From: CAYFXA01 sp964347135
Lineage (GTDB): Bacteria > Patescibacteriota > Microgenomatia > PFEM01 > JAHIFH01
NCBI GenBank assembly: GCA_964347135.1
Contig: CAYFXA010000001.1
Location: forward strand, 7,581 to 71,580
Direction: 5' to 3'
DNA: 64,000 nucleotides
Part shown: positions 45,828 through 54,693 of the stretch, piece after piece
Layout: each line of letters begins with the position of its first letter
How positions within the stretch are numbered: the stretch's first letter is position 1
Notes under the pieces: generated by a model
Seen by the model: the letters and a program-made list of their open reading frames with translations, nothing else
Told to the model about the DNA's origin: nothing
Databases searched by the model: none
Translations under genes and position numbers: made by a program

Positions 45828-47601
45828 GAGCAAGTTGAGCGTAGATTCGACGCCGACCAGCACCAATTGCTTTTTCTTTATTTATCTTAACACGACCAAT
45901 CTCTCCAGTCGACTTTACATGAGGTCCACCGCAAACTTCTTGGGAATAATTTCCAATCGAATAGACTTTAACTTTTTCGCCATACTTTTCGCCAAAAAAC
46001 GCAAGGGCACCCTTTTTCTTGGCTTCAACCAAAGTCATTGTCTCTGCTCGCACTGGCAGATTGGCTTTAATCTTCTTGTTAATAATCTCTTCAACTTTTT
46101 TCATTTGGGCTTCAGTTAATTTTTCAGGATGGGTAAAATCAAACCGCAATCTTTCAGGAGTAATATTACTCCCCACTTGTTGAACATGGTCACCAAGAAC
46201 ATCACGCAAAGCCTGATGAAGAAGATGGGTGGTGGTGTGTAATTTAGTTACGGTCGCCGAGTGATCCGCCAATCCCCCCGCAAATTTTGTTTCCATCCCT
46301 GCTCGAGAAATCTCTTGATGCTTTTTAAACTCTTTCTCAAAGACTTTTTTTTTAATTTTTTGACCTCTTTCTTGGGCAATCTCTTCGGTCATTTCCAAAG
46401 GAAATCCATAAGTCTCATACAAATAAAAGGCGAGTTTGCCATCAAGGACTTTATGCTTCTCAACTTCTCTCAACCCTCGCTCAAGTGTTTTTCTAAATCG
46501 ATTTTCCTCTACTTCTAGCTCTTGGAGAATTTGTTTCTCATTTTCTCTAAGATAAGGGTATTCATCTTGGTAAATCTCAACCGCTGTCTGGGCAAGGTTT
46601 TTAGCAAATGGTTTAATTAATTGAAGCGATCTCCCATAACGAATCGCTCGCCGAATTAGGCGGCGAAGAACATATCCTTGCTCCTTATTCGAAGGAACAA
46701 CGCCATCAGCAATAACGAAGGTGGCAGCCCGAATATGGTCGGCAATGATTCGAAAATGCTTTTTGTTCTGGATATATTTCTTCTTACTTAACTCTTCAAT
46801 CCGACGCAGTATTGGAAAAAAAAGCTCTGTTTCATAAAAAGTCTCCTTTTTTTGAAGAATAGCAGCGACTCGTTCTGTTCCCATCCCTGTATCAACATTC
46901 TGCTGTTTCAGTCTCTCATATTTGCCTTTTCCTTTTTTGTTATATTCCATAAAGACGTTGTTCCAAATCTCGATATATCGACCGCAGTCACAGTTGATAT
47001 GACACTCTTTGCCAAAATGGAGATCATGAGATTTTCCTGTATCATAAAAAACCTCAGAATCTGGACCACAAGGACCAGTTTTGCCAACTGGTCCCCACCA
47101 GTTTTTCTTTTTGGGATAAGGAACAATCCTCTCTCCAACATTAGCTTTGATGCCTGCCTTTTTATATATTTCTTGCCAAATTTTTATTGAACTCTCGTCT
47201 CGAGGTGCATCTTGATCCCCTTTAAATACCGACACGTAAATTTTTTTAGGATCCATGCTCAACCATCTCGGCGAAGTTAAAAATTCAAATGCCCAATTAA
47301 GTTGTTCCTTTTTAAAATAATCTCCCAGTGACCAGTTACCTAGCATTTCCATGAAGGTCAAATGGCGGTTATCACCAACTTCATCTATATCGTCTGTTCT
47401 TAAACAACGTTGATTGCTCACTAAGCGTTTGCCTAATGGATGAGGCTCACCAAGAAGATAAGGAACAAGCGGATGCATTCCGGCGGAAACAAATAAAGCG
47501 GTGGGGTCATTTTCCGGAATTAAAGAAACATTGGGCAACTTTTTATGCCCTTTTTTCACAAAAAAAGAAAGAAATTTCTCTTTTAATTCTTTGGCGGTCA
47601 T
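45817..47601 (-). CDS. alaS: Alanyl-tRNA synthetase, C-terminally short
   Basis: A 594-residue synthetase. Motif segments are NVSLIPENDPTALFVSAGMHPLVPYL, GNWSLGDYFKKEQ, and CGPDSEVFYD. The editing domain has HTTTHLLH and CGGPHV, the two halves of its zinc site. It ends right after the editing domain, so the C-Ala oligomerisation and tRNA-elbow domain (about 280 residues) is absent. An upstream TTG in frame is an alternative start. TATAAT (47610-47615) ends 8 bases before the ATG, giving a leaderless mRNA. Confidence 0.95.
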   Translation of the reverse strand: MTAKELKEKFLSFFVKKGHKKLPNVSLIPENDPTALFVSAGMHPLVPYLLGEPHPLGKRLVSNQRCLRTDDIDEVGDNRHLTFMEMLGNWSLGDYFKKEQLNWAFEFLTSPRWLSMDPKKIYVSVFKGDQDAPRDESSIKIWQEIYKKAGIKANVGERIVPYPKKKNWWGPVGKTGPCGPDSEVFYDTGKSHDLHFGKECHINCDCGRYIEIWNNVFMEYNKKGKGKYERLKQQNVDTGMGTERVAAILQKKETFYETELFFPILRRIEELSKKKYIQNKKHFRIIADHIRAATFVIADGVVPSNKEQGYVLRRLIRRAIRYGRSLQLIKPFAKNLAQTAVEIYQDEYPYLRENEKQILQELEVEENRFRKTLERGLREVEKHKVLDGKLAFYLYETYGFPLEMTEEIAQERGQKIKKKVFEKEFKKHQEISRAGMETKFAGGLADHSATVTKLHTTTHLLHQALRDVLGDHVQQVGSNITPERLRFDFTHPEKLTEAQMKKVEEIINKKIKANLPVRAETMTLVEAKKKGALAFFGEKYGEKVKVYSIGNYSQEVCGGPHVKSTGEIGRVKINKEKAIGAGRRRIYAQLAHGS

Positions 47602-47609
47602 CAAGAAAG

Positions 47610-47615
47610 ATTATA
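47610..47615 (-). promoter_or_regulatory. -10 box of alaS
   Basis: A perfect TATAAT on the minus strand, 8 bases before the ATG at 47601. The -35 is poor. Confidence 0.5.
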
Positions 47616-47626
47616 CTATGGCAGAA

Positions 47627-47998
47627 TTATGAAGTTAAGGGTCTGCCGTTGCGGATGAAAAATTTTTTACTTGCCAATCGTCCTCTTTTTCGCAGTTTTT
47701 CGATATGACCTATTTTCTCTTGAGCTTCACCAGCCACTTCTTCTTTCACATCTTTTGCTTTTTCTTCTAATTTGGCTTGAATTTCTTTGGCTCGGGCTCG
47801 AAATTCTTCTCCCTTTTCCTCAAAATCTTCAACTAACTCGGTTAGACTGTCCAGAGCTTCCTCGCTTTTTTTCTTAATTCTTTTTTTAACCTTTTCCCCT
47901 TCTTTAGTTTGGGTAAGGAAATAGAAGGCGCCAGCGCCAATTAAAGCACCTATAATTAATCCTTGAAGAAAACCACCACTGCGGTCTTGCTTGCTCAT
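47627..47998 (-). CDS. YtxH-like membrane protein
   Basis: A 123-residue protein. It has a glycine-rich membrane helix (GGFLQGLIIGALIGAGAFYFL, about 7-27) and then TQTKEGEKVKKRIKKK, the YtxH signature, and a long charged helix (about 40-100). The ATG overlaps the upstream gene by a few bases. In Bacillus, YtxH and YtxG are general stress proteins encoded together, and the same pairing is seen here. Confidence 0.8.
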   Translation of the reverse strand: MSKQDRSGGFLQGLIIGALIGAGAFYFLTQTKEGEKVKKRIKKKSEEALDSLTELVEDFEEKGEEFRARAKEIQAKLEEKAKDVKEEVAGEAQEKIGHIEKLRKRGRLASKKFFIRNGRPLTS

Positions 47999-47999
47999 T

Positions 48000-48287
48000 T
48001 TATTCACCCACTTCTTTCTCAGCTTTTTTTGATTTCTTTTTCCGTTGACCTAGCCAACCTAAAAGTCCAGCAATACCGGAAACGCCGGTGATAGAGTTAG
48101 AAAGCGAAGCAATCGGTCGAGCCACTGATTCGGAAATCATTCCTGCGTCATCAAGCATTTTGTTAAACTTCCTAACCGACTCCCTTATCTCTCGCAAAAT
48201 AAAAAAGACTTGAACCCCAATGATAGTAAGAACAGCGGTTAAAACAGTGACAACAGCAATGAGTAAAAGCTGTGTGTTATCAATCAT
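48000..48287 (-). CDS. Small membrane protein, DUF948/YtxG-like
   Basis: A 95-residue protein with an N-terminal membrane helix (LLLIAVVTVLTAVLTIIGVQVFFIL), then an amphipathic helix and a basic tail KKKSKKAEKE. The helix arrangement and pairing with a YtxH-like gene suggest a DUF948-like protein. AAGGA lies 11 bases before the ATG. The assignment is by context and topology, not strong motifs. Confidence 0.6.
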   Translation of the reverse strand: MIDNTQLLLIAVVTVLTAVLTIIGVQVFFILREIRESVRKFNKMLDDAGMISESVARPIASLSNSITGVSGIAGLLGWLGQRKKKSKKAEKEVGE

Positions 48288-48352
48288 GGGCAGTGTTTCC
48301 TTGTTAATAATATCCTCTATTTGAGGCTAAATGTCAATTATAACTTTCTGTA

Positions 48353-48982
48353 TCAATCCAAATAAACCGTTTTTGTTTGTCTTGTTTTTCTACCGAGACG
48401 GTTAGTGGTTTCAATAACAATTTTATTTTCACCGGAAGTTAGCCTCAGACGATAAGTAAATTCTCCTTTTTCATTAAGCTGGGTCAAACTACCATTAATC
48501 GTCACCGAATTATCAAGGTCGGTTCTGCCTTTAATCACTATTTGTTCCTCGGTGACCCGTTGGTTATCAAGTGGCAAATCAACTTCTAATCTGGGTCTTC
48601 CCAATAAACCATGGTATTGATAAGCCAAATACGTTAAAAAGGCAACAATAAACAGAGCAACAACAACAATCAAAGTTTTTTTTGGGTTCCATTTAAACTC
48701 CTTGTTGAGGTCAACTTTTGGAGGAAAAACAATTTTCTGTTCTTGAGTTCGCCGGTAATCTCTTTTGAAAATCGCCACTACCTTTTCGGGCTCCAAACCT
48801 AAAAACTGGGCGTAGTTTCTGATAAAACCCTTAATGGTTGCCACCGATGGCAAAGATTGATAACTATCTTTTTCTAAATCTTTTAGATAGCTCTTTCTTA
48901 TTTTTGTTTCCCGAGTAACTTCATCAAGACCAATTTGTTTTTTTAACCGATTCTCTTTAAGAATTTGACCTGCTGTTTTCAT
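48353..48982 (-). CDS. RodZ-like membrane protein with HTH
   Basis: A 209-residue protein. The N-terminal helix-turn-helix (AGQILKENRLKKQIGLDEVTRETKIRKSYLKDLEKDSYQSLPS, residues 3-46) is of the RodZ type. A membrane helix (about 104-122) is followed by a beta-rich extracellular domain that resembles a cadherin/PKD-like fold. RodZ links MreB to the wall-synthesis machinery; no mreB is in the window. The ATG overlaps the ftsK stop by 4 bases. Confidence 0.83.
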   Translation of the reverse strand: MKTAGQILKENRLKKQIGLDEVTRETKIRKSYLKDLEKDSYQSLPSVATIKGFIRNYAQFLGLEPEKVVAIFKRDYRRTQEQKIVFPPKVDLNKEFKWNPKKTLIVVVALFIVAFLTYLAYQYHGLLGRPRLEVDLPLDNQRVTEEQIVIKGRTDLDNSVTINGSLTQLNEKGEFTYRLRLTSGENKIVIETTNRLGRKTRQTKTVYLD

Positions 48983-51036
48983 TGAGAGGCAATTTGAGAA
49001 GCAAGATATTCCTCAGGGTTTTTAATTAAGACTTCTCGAGGTTTAGAACCTTCAGCTGGTCCAACGATTCCTGCCCTTTCCAATTGGTCAATAATTCTTG
49101 CTGCTCGAGCGTAGCCAATCTTAAGCCGCCGTTGAAGCAAGGAAGCTGAAGCTCGTTCATAACGACAAACGGTCCGGACCGCATCTTCAAAAAGTTCATC
49201 CCTTTCTTCTATTTCTCCGGCGGCGACTGCCCTTTTTGTTGGCATTTTAGTTACTTCTTCAGTGTATTGTGGTGCCACGCCTGCTTTTCTCAAAAAATCA
49301 ATCAACTTTTGGATTTCTGGCTCGGAAACGAGTGTTCCCTGAATTCGGGTTGGTTTTGATTGGTCAGGAGGAATATAGAGCATGTCACCCCGGCCCAACA
49401 ACTTTTCTGCCCCTGGCATGTCAATAATCACTCGAGAGTCAACTTGGGAAGAAACATTAAAAGCAATTCGACAAGGAATATTGGCTTTAATCAAACCCGT
49501 AATAACATCAACCGATGGACGCTGGGTGGAAATAATTAAATGAATTCCTGTTGCCCTTGCCATTTGGGCAATACGACAAATGGCGTCTTCTACTTCTGCC
49601 GGGGAATACAAAATAATATCGGCTAACTCATCAATAATAATTAGTATGTAGGGCAAGGCAGCAAAACCAGAAAGCTCATTGTAAGCTTCAATATTCCGGA
49701 CTCCCACTTCAGCAAACAGTTTGTAACGGCGGTCCATCTCGGAAATCGCCCATTTCAAAGCAGAAAGAACTTTTTCCGGGTCAACAATCACGGGCGTTAA
49801 CAAATGAGGAATGCCATTGTATTGGGTTAGCTCTACTCTTTTGGGGTCAACTAAAATAAATTTAACCTCAGCAGGGGAAGCTCTAAAAAGAATGGTGGTA
49901 ATAAAAGAGTTAAGACAAACCGTTTTTCCTGAACCAGTTGTGCCCGCAATCAAAACGTGGGGCATTCGCCCAATCTCGTCAACAACGGATTCACCAGAGA
50001 CATTTAAGCCAAGAGAAACAGCTAATTTGGATTTGGCTTTTTCCATTTGTTCTGAAGTCAACATCTTCTTGAGGGTAACAAACTCTGGACTTCGGTTAGG
50101 CACCTCTATTCCCACTAAAGAACGGCCGGGAATAGGTGCTTCAATTCTGATTTGTCCGGTTGGCGCTGCCAAAGCAAGAGCCAGATCATTGGCCAAAGTA
50201 GTAATTTTTGAAAGCTTGGTTCCTAAAGCAATTTCCAAAGCATATTGAGTCACTGCTGGACCCAGGTTAACCTCTGCTACTCGAGCAGCAATTCCAAATG
50301 ATTCAAGCGTCTTTTCAATAACATCCGCGTTTTTCTTGATATCCCCCCGGTTGGCCTTGCCACCAACTTCATCGGCTAATAAAGATAAAGGAGGAAATTC
50401 CCAAACCCCTTCTTCGGTGGGTAAATTGCTTACCAAAGCAGGGGCTAGCTCTTCTTCTTTTGCTGCTGGCTTCCGTTCTTCTCTTGGCTCTGAGACCTTC
50501 ATCTCGGGTTCAACCGCTAATTTACGCCGTCCAGAAATTTTTCTTATGCTTACTCCAGCTTGGCGAAACCGGGAAAAAATTTTGGCTAAAAAAAGAATAA
50601 TTTCCTCTAGAGAGGTATTAAAAATCACCACGACCCCGATAAAAACAAAACCTAAAAGAACAAAAAAAGCGCCAAAAGAACTAATTAAAGTTGCCAAGTT
50701 ATACCAGACTTGAGCGCCAATCAGCCCTGCTCGGGTTAAGCTAACAAGGGCGATTGATAAAATAACTGAACCAGCAAAAACATTGGGGCGGGTAATTTTC
50801 CACTGCAAACGCGCGAGCATTAATCCCGCGGTCAGCAAAAGAAAAGGTAAGAGCAAAACTCCCCAACCAAAATAGTGAGTGAGAAGAATAAACAAACGGC
50901 TTAAGATAACGCCTTGGCGAGAAAAGGAGAAAATGATAATCGCTGCCAATGAGAAAAGGAAAACACTGGAAATGGTATAAAGAGTGTGTTTTTTGAGTTT
51001 TAATTTAAATGGATTTTTTCTTCTTCCTCGGGCCAT
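48979..51036 (-). CDS. ftsK: DNA translocase FtsK/SpoIIIE
   Basis: A 685-residue motor that pumps DNA through the septum. Four N-terminal membrane helices occupy about residues 15-150, followed by a short linker, the alpha domain, the motor with Walker A GTTGSGKTVC (about 362-371), DPKRVELTQYNGIPHLL and LIIIDELADII, and the C-terminal winged-helix gamma domain (RRLKIGYARAARIIDQLERAGIVGPAEGSKPREVL) that reads KOPS-like sites. It is compact compared with E. coli FtsK because the linker is short. Confidence 0.96.
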   Translation of the reverse strand: MARGRRKNPFKLKLKKHTLYTISSVFLFSLAAIIIFSFSRQGVILSRLFILLTHYFGWGVLLLPFLLLTAGLMLARLQWKITRPNVFAGSVILSIALVSLTRAGLIGAQVWYNLATLISSFGAFFVLLGFVFIGVVVIFNTSLEEIILFLAKIFSRFRQAGVSIRKISGRRKLAVEPEMKVSEPREERKPAAKEEELAPALVSNLPTEEGVWEFPPLSLLADEVGGKANRGDIKKNADVIEKTLESFGIAARVAEVNLGPAVTQYALEIALGTKLSKITTLANDLALALAAPTGQIRIEAPIPGRSLVGIEVPNRSPEFVTLKKMLTSEQMEKAKSKLAVSLGLNVSGESVVDEIGRMPHVLIAGTTGSGKTVCLNSFITTILFRASPAEVKFILVDPKRVELTQYNGIPHLLTPVIVDPEKVLSALKWAISEMDRRYKLFAEVGVRNIEAYNELSGFAALPYILIIIDELADIILYSPAEVEDAICRIAQMARATGIHLIISTQRPSVDVITGLIKANIPCRIAFNVSSQVDSRVIIDMPGAEKLLGRGDMLYIPPDQSKPTRIQGTLVSEPEIQKLIDFLRKAGVAPQYTEEVTKMPTKRAVAAGEIEERDELFEDAVRTVCRYERASASLLQRRLKIGYARAARIIDQLERAGIVGPAEGSKPREVLIKNPEEYLASQIASQ

Positions 51037-51054
51037 TTTTCTTCTACCATTATA

Positions 51055-52434
51055 CTATTTTCGGCGATGTTTCCGCCTCTTTTTTGATTTTGACTTTACC
51101 AAATGGGTTCTTCTTGAAATCTTGGATCCCAGTTTAACTTGACCAGAAGGAGTTATTTCCATTGTGTCATTTCTATCTGGAAGAAAAATTTGTTTTTCAC
51201 TATAACCCATTTTTTGAGCTAAAAGAGCGTATTGTCTCATTTGCCGAAAAGCACCGCCAATAGGAATTAGATAATTAGGACGCGCCAAACCAATCATTAA
51301 TGATAAATCTCCTTGGGCAGCGTGGCCCGAAACATGTAAATCATCAAGAATCTCTGAATAAGAAACGGTTGCACCCAAACGGCAGAGGTTATCAATCAGC
51401 CTGTGAACCGCTGTTTCAGTGCCGGGAATATAATCAGGGGCAGAAAAAACGACTTTGTCACCCGGCTCAATTTGAATTCCTTTATACTCTCCGGCGGTAA
51501 TTCTGTCTAAAGCCGAACCCGTTTGAGCCAAACTGCCAGCCACAAACAAACTGATTTTCTCTTTGGGCAGGTCTTTAATCTTTTTCGCAGGAATCAAAAC
51601 TCCCTTTGGAATCTGAAGATAGCCCAGACGAGTAGCGATTTTAAAAATCTTTTCAATTGACATTCCCACCAAAGCTACCTGGCGTCCATATTTAGCAGAG
51701 ACATTTAAAGCTTGTTGCCACCGGGAAACATTGGAAGACATGGTGGTAACAAAAACCTTACTTTTGAAATCGCGAATTTCCCTTTCTAAAGAGTCCTCAA
51801 TCATTTGTTCGGAAAGAGTATAGCCAGCTTTTTCACTTCTTAAACAATCGGAAAGAAGACAAACAACTCCTTGATTGCCAATGGTGGCTATCTTACCAAC
51901 ATCAGAAATTGTTCCCATCGCTGGTGTCCAGTCAAATTTAAAGTCACTAATATGAAGAACCGTTCCTAAAGGGGTATTGATGGCGATTCCAAAAGTATCA
52001 GGAATTGAATGAGTTAAATAAATAAAATCAAGATTGAAATTACCCAAATTAACTTTCTCTCGAGAATCAATCAGATTAACTTTAGCCGGTAAATGGTACT
52101 CATCAAGTTTATCTTTTATCAAAGCCGCTGCCAGTCGCGAGGCATAAATAGGAATTTTTCGATTAAGTTTAGGTAAAACAAACGGCAAACCCCCATAATG
52201 GTCTTCATGCCCATGAGTAATCACTATTCCCTGAATCTTTTCTCGGTTCTTAACTAAGTAATCAACATTAGCAACCAACAAATCACCTTGGGGTGTTTCC
52301 TCATCAGGAAAACCAACTCCACAGTCAACTATCAAAATCTGGTTATTGTATTGATAAACAAAAAGGTTTTGGGTAACCTTTCCCCAGCCTCCCAAAGAAA
52401 TTATTCTTAGATTTTGTTTATCGTTTTTTTTCAT
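51055..52434 (-). CDS. rnj: Ribonuclease J, short form with basic tail
   Basis: A 459-residue metallo-beta-lactamase/beta-CASP ribonuclease. The catalytic motif is HGHEDHYGG, with HSIPDTFGI and ISDFKFDWTP following, then the beta-CASP part with SGHAAQGDL and PIGGAFRQMRQYA near the end. Family members of about 550 residues have a further C-terminal domain. Here it is replaced by about 16 mainly basic residues (KSKSKKRRKHRRK). It has 5'-exo and endo activity in mRNA and rRNA processing. The start overlaps the UDG gene by 4 bases. Confidence 0.93.
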   Translation of the reverse strand: MKKNDKQNLRIISLGGWGKVTQNLFVYQYNNQILIVDCGVGFPDEETPQGDLLVANVDYLVKNREKIQGIVITHGHEDHYGGLPFVLPKLNRKIPIYASRLAAALIKDKLDEYHLPAKVNLIDSREKVNLGNFNLDFIYLTHSIPDTFGIAINTPLGTVLHISDFKFDWTPAMGTISDVGKIATIGNQGVVCLLSDCLRSEKAGYTLSEQMIEDSLEREIRDFKSKVFVTTMSSNVSRWQQALNVSAKYGRQVALVGMSIEKIFKIATRLGYLQIPKGVLIPAKKIKDLPKEKISLFVAGSLAQTGSALDRITAGEYKGIQIEPGDKVVFSAPDYIPGTETAVHRLIDNLCRLGATVSYSEILDDLHVSGHAAQGDLSLMIGLARPNYLIPIGGAFRQMRQYALLAQKMGYSEKQIFLPDRNDTMEITPSGQVKLGSKISRRTHLVKSKSKKRRKHRRK

Positions 52435-53066
52435 TGAATTAATTTCATTTGTTTATCTTCTTTTTCTACTGCAATTTTTTCAGTTATCTCCTCCTCCGGA
52501 GCTTTTTCAAGAAAGCGTTTTATCTTTTGAAAATCTTCTTTTATCTCTGCCATTATTCTATCACTTCTTAGAGCCGCGGCGGGATGATACATAGGAATAA
52601 CAATATATCTTTTACCAAAAAAGTCAACGTATCTAGCTTGGCCGTGAATTAAGGAAATTTTTTCATTCGGAAGAAATTTGTTCATCGAAAATCTTCCTAA
52701 AGTAACAATAATTTTTGGTTCAATTATTTGAATTTGCTCATCCAAAAAAGGACGACAGGCTTTAATTTCTTCTGGTAGAGGATCACGATTCCCTGGTGGA
52801 CGATGTTTGATAATGTTACCAACAAAAACTTCCTTTCTCTCCAGTTTAATTGATTGAAGTAGATTATCTAAAAGCTTACCCGCAGCACCAACAAAAGGCA
52901 AACCTTGTTGGTCTTCATGATAACCTGGCCCTTCGCCAATAAACATCACTTCGGCATCAGGACTACCATCACCTGGCACTGGATTATTAGCCCTTTTATA
53001 TAAGGAACAGCGGGTGCATTTTGCCACCCGCCCTGCAATTTGTTTAAGTTTTTCCGTTTTAGTCAT
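52431..53066 (-). CDS. Family-4 type uracil-DNA glycosylase with His in the cluster site
   Basis: A 211-residue Fe-S uracil-DNA glycosylase that starts base-excision repair. It has KCTRC (C17, C20), GEGPGYHEDQQGLPFVGAAG (45-63), NIIKHRPPGNRDP (84-96), C104 in KACRPFL, and the HPAAALR catalytic motif. In family-4 enzymes the residue before RPP is the third cluster Cys; it is His88 here. Three Cys and one His remain. The C-terminus adds about 25 charged residues. Confidence 0.9.
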   Translation of the reverse strand: MTKTEKLKQIAGRVAKCTRCSLYKRANNPVPGDGSPDAEVMFIGEGPGYHEDQQGLPFVGAAGKLLDNLLQSIKLERKEVFVGNIIKHRPPGNRDPLPEEIKACRPFLDEQIQIIEPKIIVTLGRFSMNKFLPNEKISLIHGQARYVDFFGKRYIVIPMYHPAAALRSDRIMAEIKEDFQKIKRFLEKAPEEEITEKIAVEKEDKQMKLIQ

Positions 53067-53553
53067 TTAAATCGATTGTTTTAAACTCATTCGTTTTAGT
53101 TTCATAAATACTAAAAGAACATTTTCCTTCCATTCCCATTACTTCTCCTGGATTAATAATTAAGGTCTTGCCAATCTTTTCTTGTTTGGCTTCATGAGTA
53201 TGACCATGAAAAACTGCATCATATTTCCCGGTGTGAGCTAAACCCTCAGCAAGTTGCGGATAGTGACACATGGCAATTTTCTTTCCACCAAGCTCAACTT
53301 CTGCCATTTCTTTAAATTGATGATAAAAAGATAGATTGCTAACTAACTTTGTTATTTCATAGTGAGCCCCATCAACATTGCCGAAAACGGCATAGGTAGG
53401 AAGTCTTAATTCGATTATTAACTTAACCGCCGGGCCTGCACAATAATCACCACAAAACAAAATGGCTTTACATTTTTCCTTTTTAACCCGTTTCAACACT
53501 TTTTTAAGATTCCAAATATTATCATGAATGTCTGAGAGAACCGCTACTTTCAT
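53059..53553 (-). CDS. YfcE/MJ0936-type metallophosphoesterase
   Basis: A 164-residue calcineurin-like phosphodiesterase. Metal ligands are visible in AVLSDIHDNIWNL (D8, H10), LFCGDYCAG, VFGNVDGAH, HYPQLAEGL and FHGHTHEA. It overlaps the UDG gene by 8 bases. The family includes phosphodiesterases active on model substrates; the natural substrate is unknown. Confidence 0.88.
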   Translation of the reverse strand: MKVAVLSDIHDNIWNLKKVLKRVKKEKCKAILFCGDYCAGPAVKLIIELRLPTYAVFGNVDGAHYEITKLVSNLSFYHQFKEMAEVELGGKKIAMCHYPQLAEGLAHTGKYDAVFHGHTHEAKQEKIGKTLIINPGEVMGMEGKCSFSIYETKTNEFKTIDLND

Positions 53554-53569
53554 ACTTTAGTCATTTAAA

Positions 53570-54652
53570 CTACCAAGTGGGTAGAAATTCCTTCATATTG
53601 GCAGTCGTAATCTGAAAAGTTCTTCCTTTACCTTGGACAATCATTTTCGCCACTTTACGACAAATGCCATTAATTGTCCTTTCTAAAGTTCGAATGCCAG
53701 CGTCATAACCCAAGGGCCTTACAATTTTAGGCCAAACAGCAGCATCAATCTTAACTGTTCCTTTGTCCAGACCTGCTTCTTGCATTGTTCTTGGCAAAAC
53801 ATAATCCCTACCAATGGTAATTTTCTCCTCATCGGTATAAGAGGGCATTTGAATTGGTTCTAAACGGTCCATCACCGCCACGGAAATATTACTGGTATTA
53901 TTACAAGTGGCAATGAACAAAACCTCTGAGAGGTCAATTGGGTAATCAACGTAATGATCCCGGAAAGCCATGTTTTGTTCAGGGTCAAGGAGTTCCACTA
54001 AAACTCCCATGATGCTTGCTCTGCCTTCCACAGTCACTCGGTCAATTTCATCAAGAAGAACAACCGGGTTTTTGGTTTTTGTTCGTCGTAAAGCTTTAAT
54101 AATCAAACCTGGTTCTGCATCCGGTCGAATCCTTGATTGTCCTCTTAAATCAAGTGGGTCGCCTAAACCGCCAAAGGGAACTCGGGCAAATTCTCTTTCC
54201 ATTGCTTCGGCAATTGAATAAGCAATCGTTGTTTTGCCCGTACCCACCAAACCAACAAAAAGAAGCATTGGTGCTCGCATGAATTTCATAATCCCTTCTT
54301 CCTTAATTTTGCCTTCCTCTTTTTTTGTTTTTTTCAGTTTTAAAACCGCCATATACTCCAAAATTCTTTCTTTAGTTTCTTCCAGACCATAATGGTTTTT
54401 ATCCAAAATTTCTTTAGCCAATTTTAAATCAAGCCTGTCTTCACTTCTTGTATCCCAGGGCAGAGCCGTTATCCAATCAATGTAATGGGCAACTCGTTCG
54501 TACTCGGTTGAGTATTCACCGTATTTAACCATTCGGGATAGGCGTTCAACCAAACGAAGACAATTTTCTTTTAATTCAGGAGGAAGACGAGTGGCATCAA
54601 CCTTTTTTTCTAACTCAACAATTTCTTTAAAAAGGGCAGTTTCTTCAGGCAT
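53570..54652 (-). CDS. Lon-type AAA+ ATPase lacking the peptidase domain
   Basis: A 360-residue protein equal to the middle of Lon. A short helical lead (1-110) is followed by Walker A GLVGTGKT (134-141), the pore-like FGGLGDPLDLRGQSRIRP, Walker B VVLLDEID (197-204), a sensor-1 FIATCNNTSNIS, and the small helical subdomain RTLERTINGICRKVAK. It ends with a lid domain; the Ser-Lys protease domain and N-domain are absent, and no frame after the stop encodes them. It lies between pnp and a phosphoesterase. It may be an unfoldase or a regulator. Confidence 0.87.
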   Translation of the reverse strand: MPEETALFKEIVELEKKVDATRLPPELKENCLRLVERLSRMVKYGEYSTEYERVAHYIDWITALPWDTRSEDRLDLKLAKEILDKNHYGLEETKERILEYMAVLKLKKTKKEEGKIKEEGIMKFMRAPMLLFVGLVGTGKTTIAYSIAEAMEREFARVPFGGLGDPLDLRGQSRIRPDAEPGLIIKALRRTKTKNPVVLLDEIDRVTVEGRASIMGVLVELLDPEQNMAFRDHYVDYPIDLSEVLFIATCNNTSNISVAVMDRLEPIQMPSYTDEEKITIGRDYVLPRTMQEAGLDKGTVKIDAAVWPKIVRPLGYDAGIRTLERTINGICRKVAKMIVQGKGRTFQITTANMKEFLPTW

Positions 54653-54693
54653 ACATATAGCTTAGCAGAATCATAAATTCAAGACAAGAAAGA

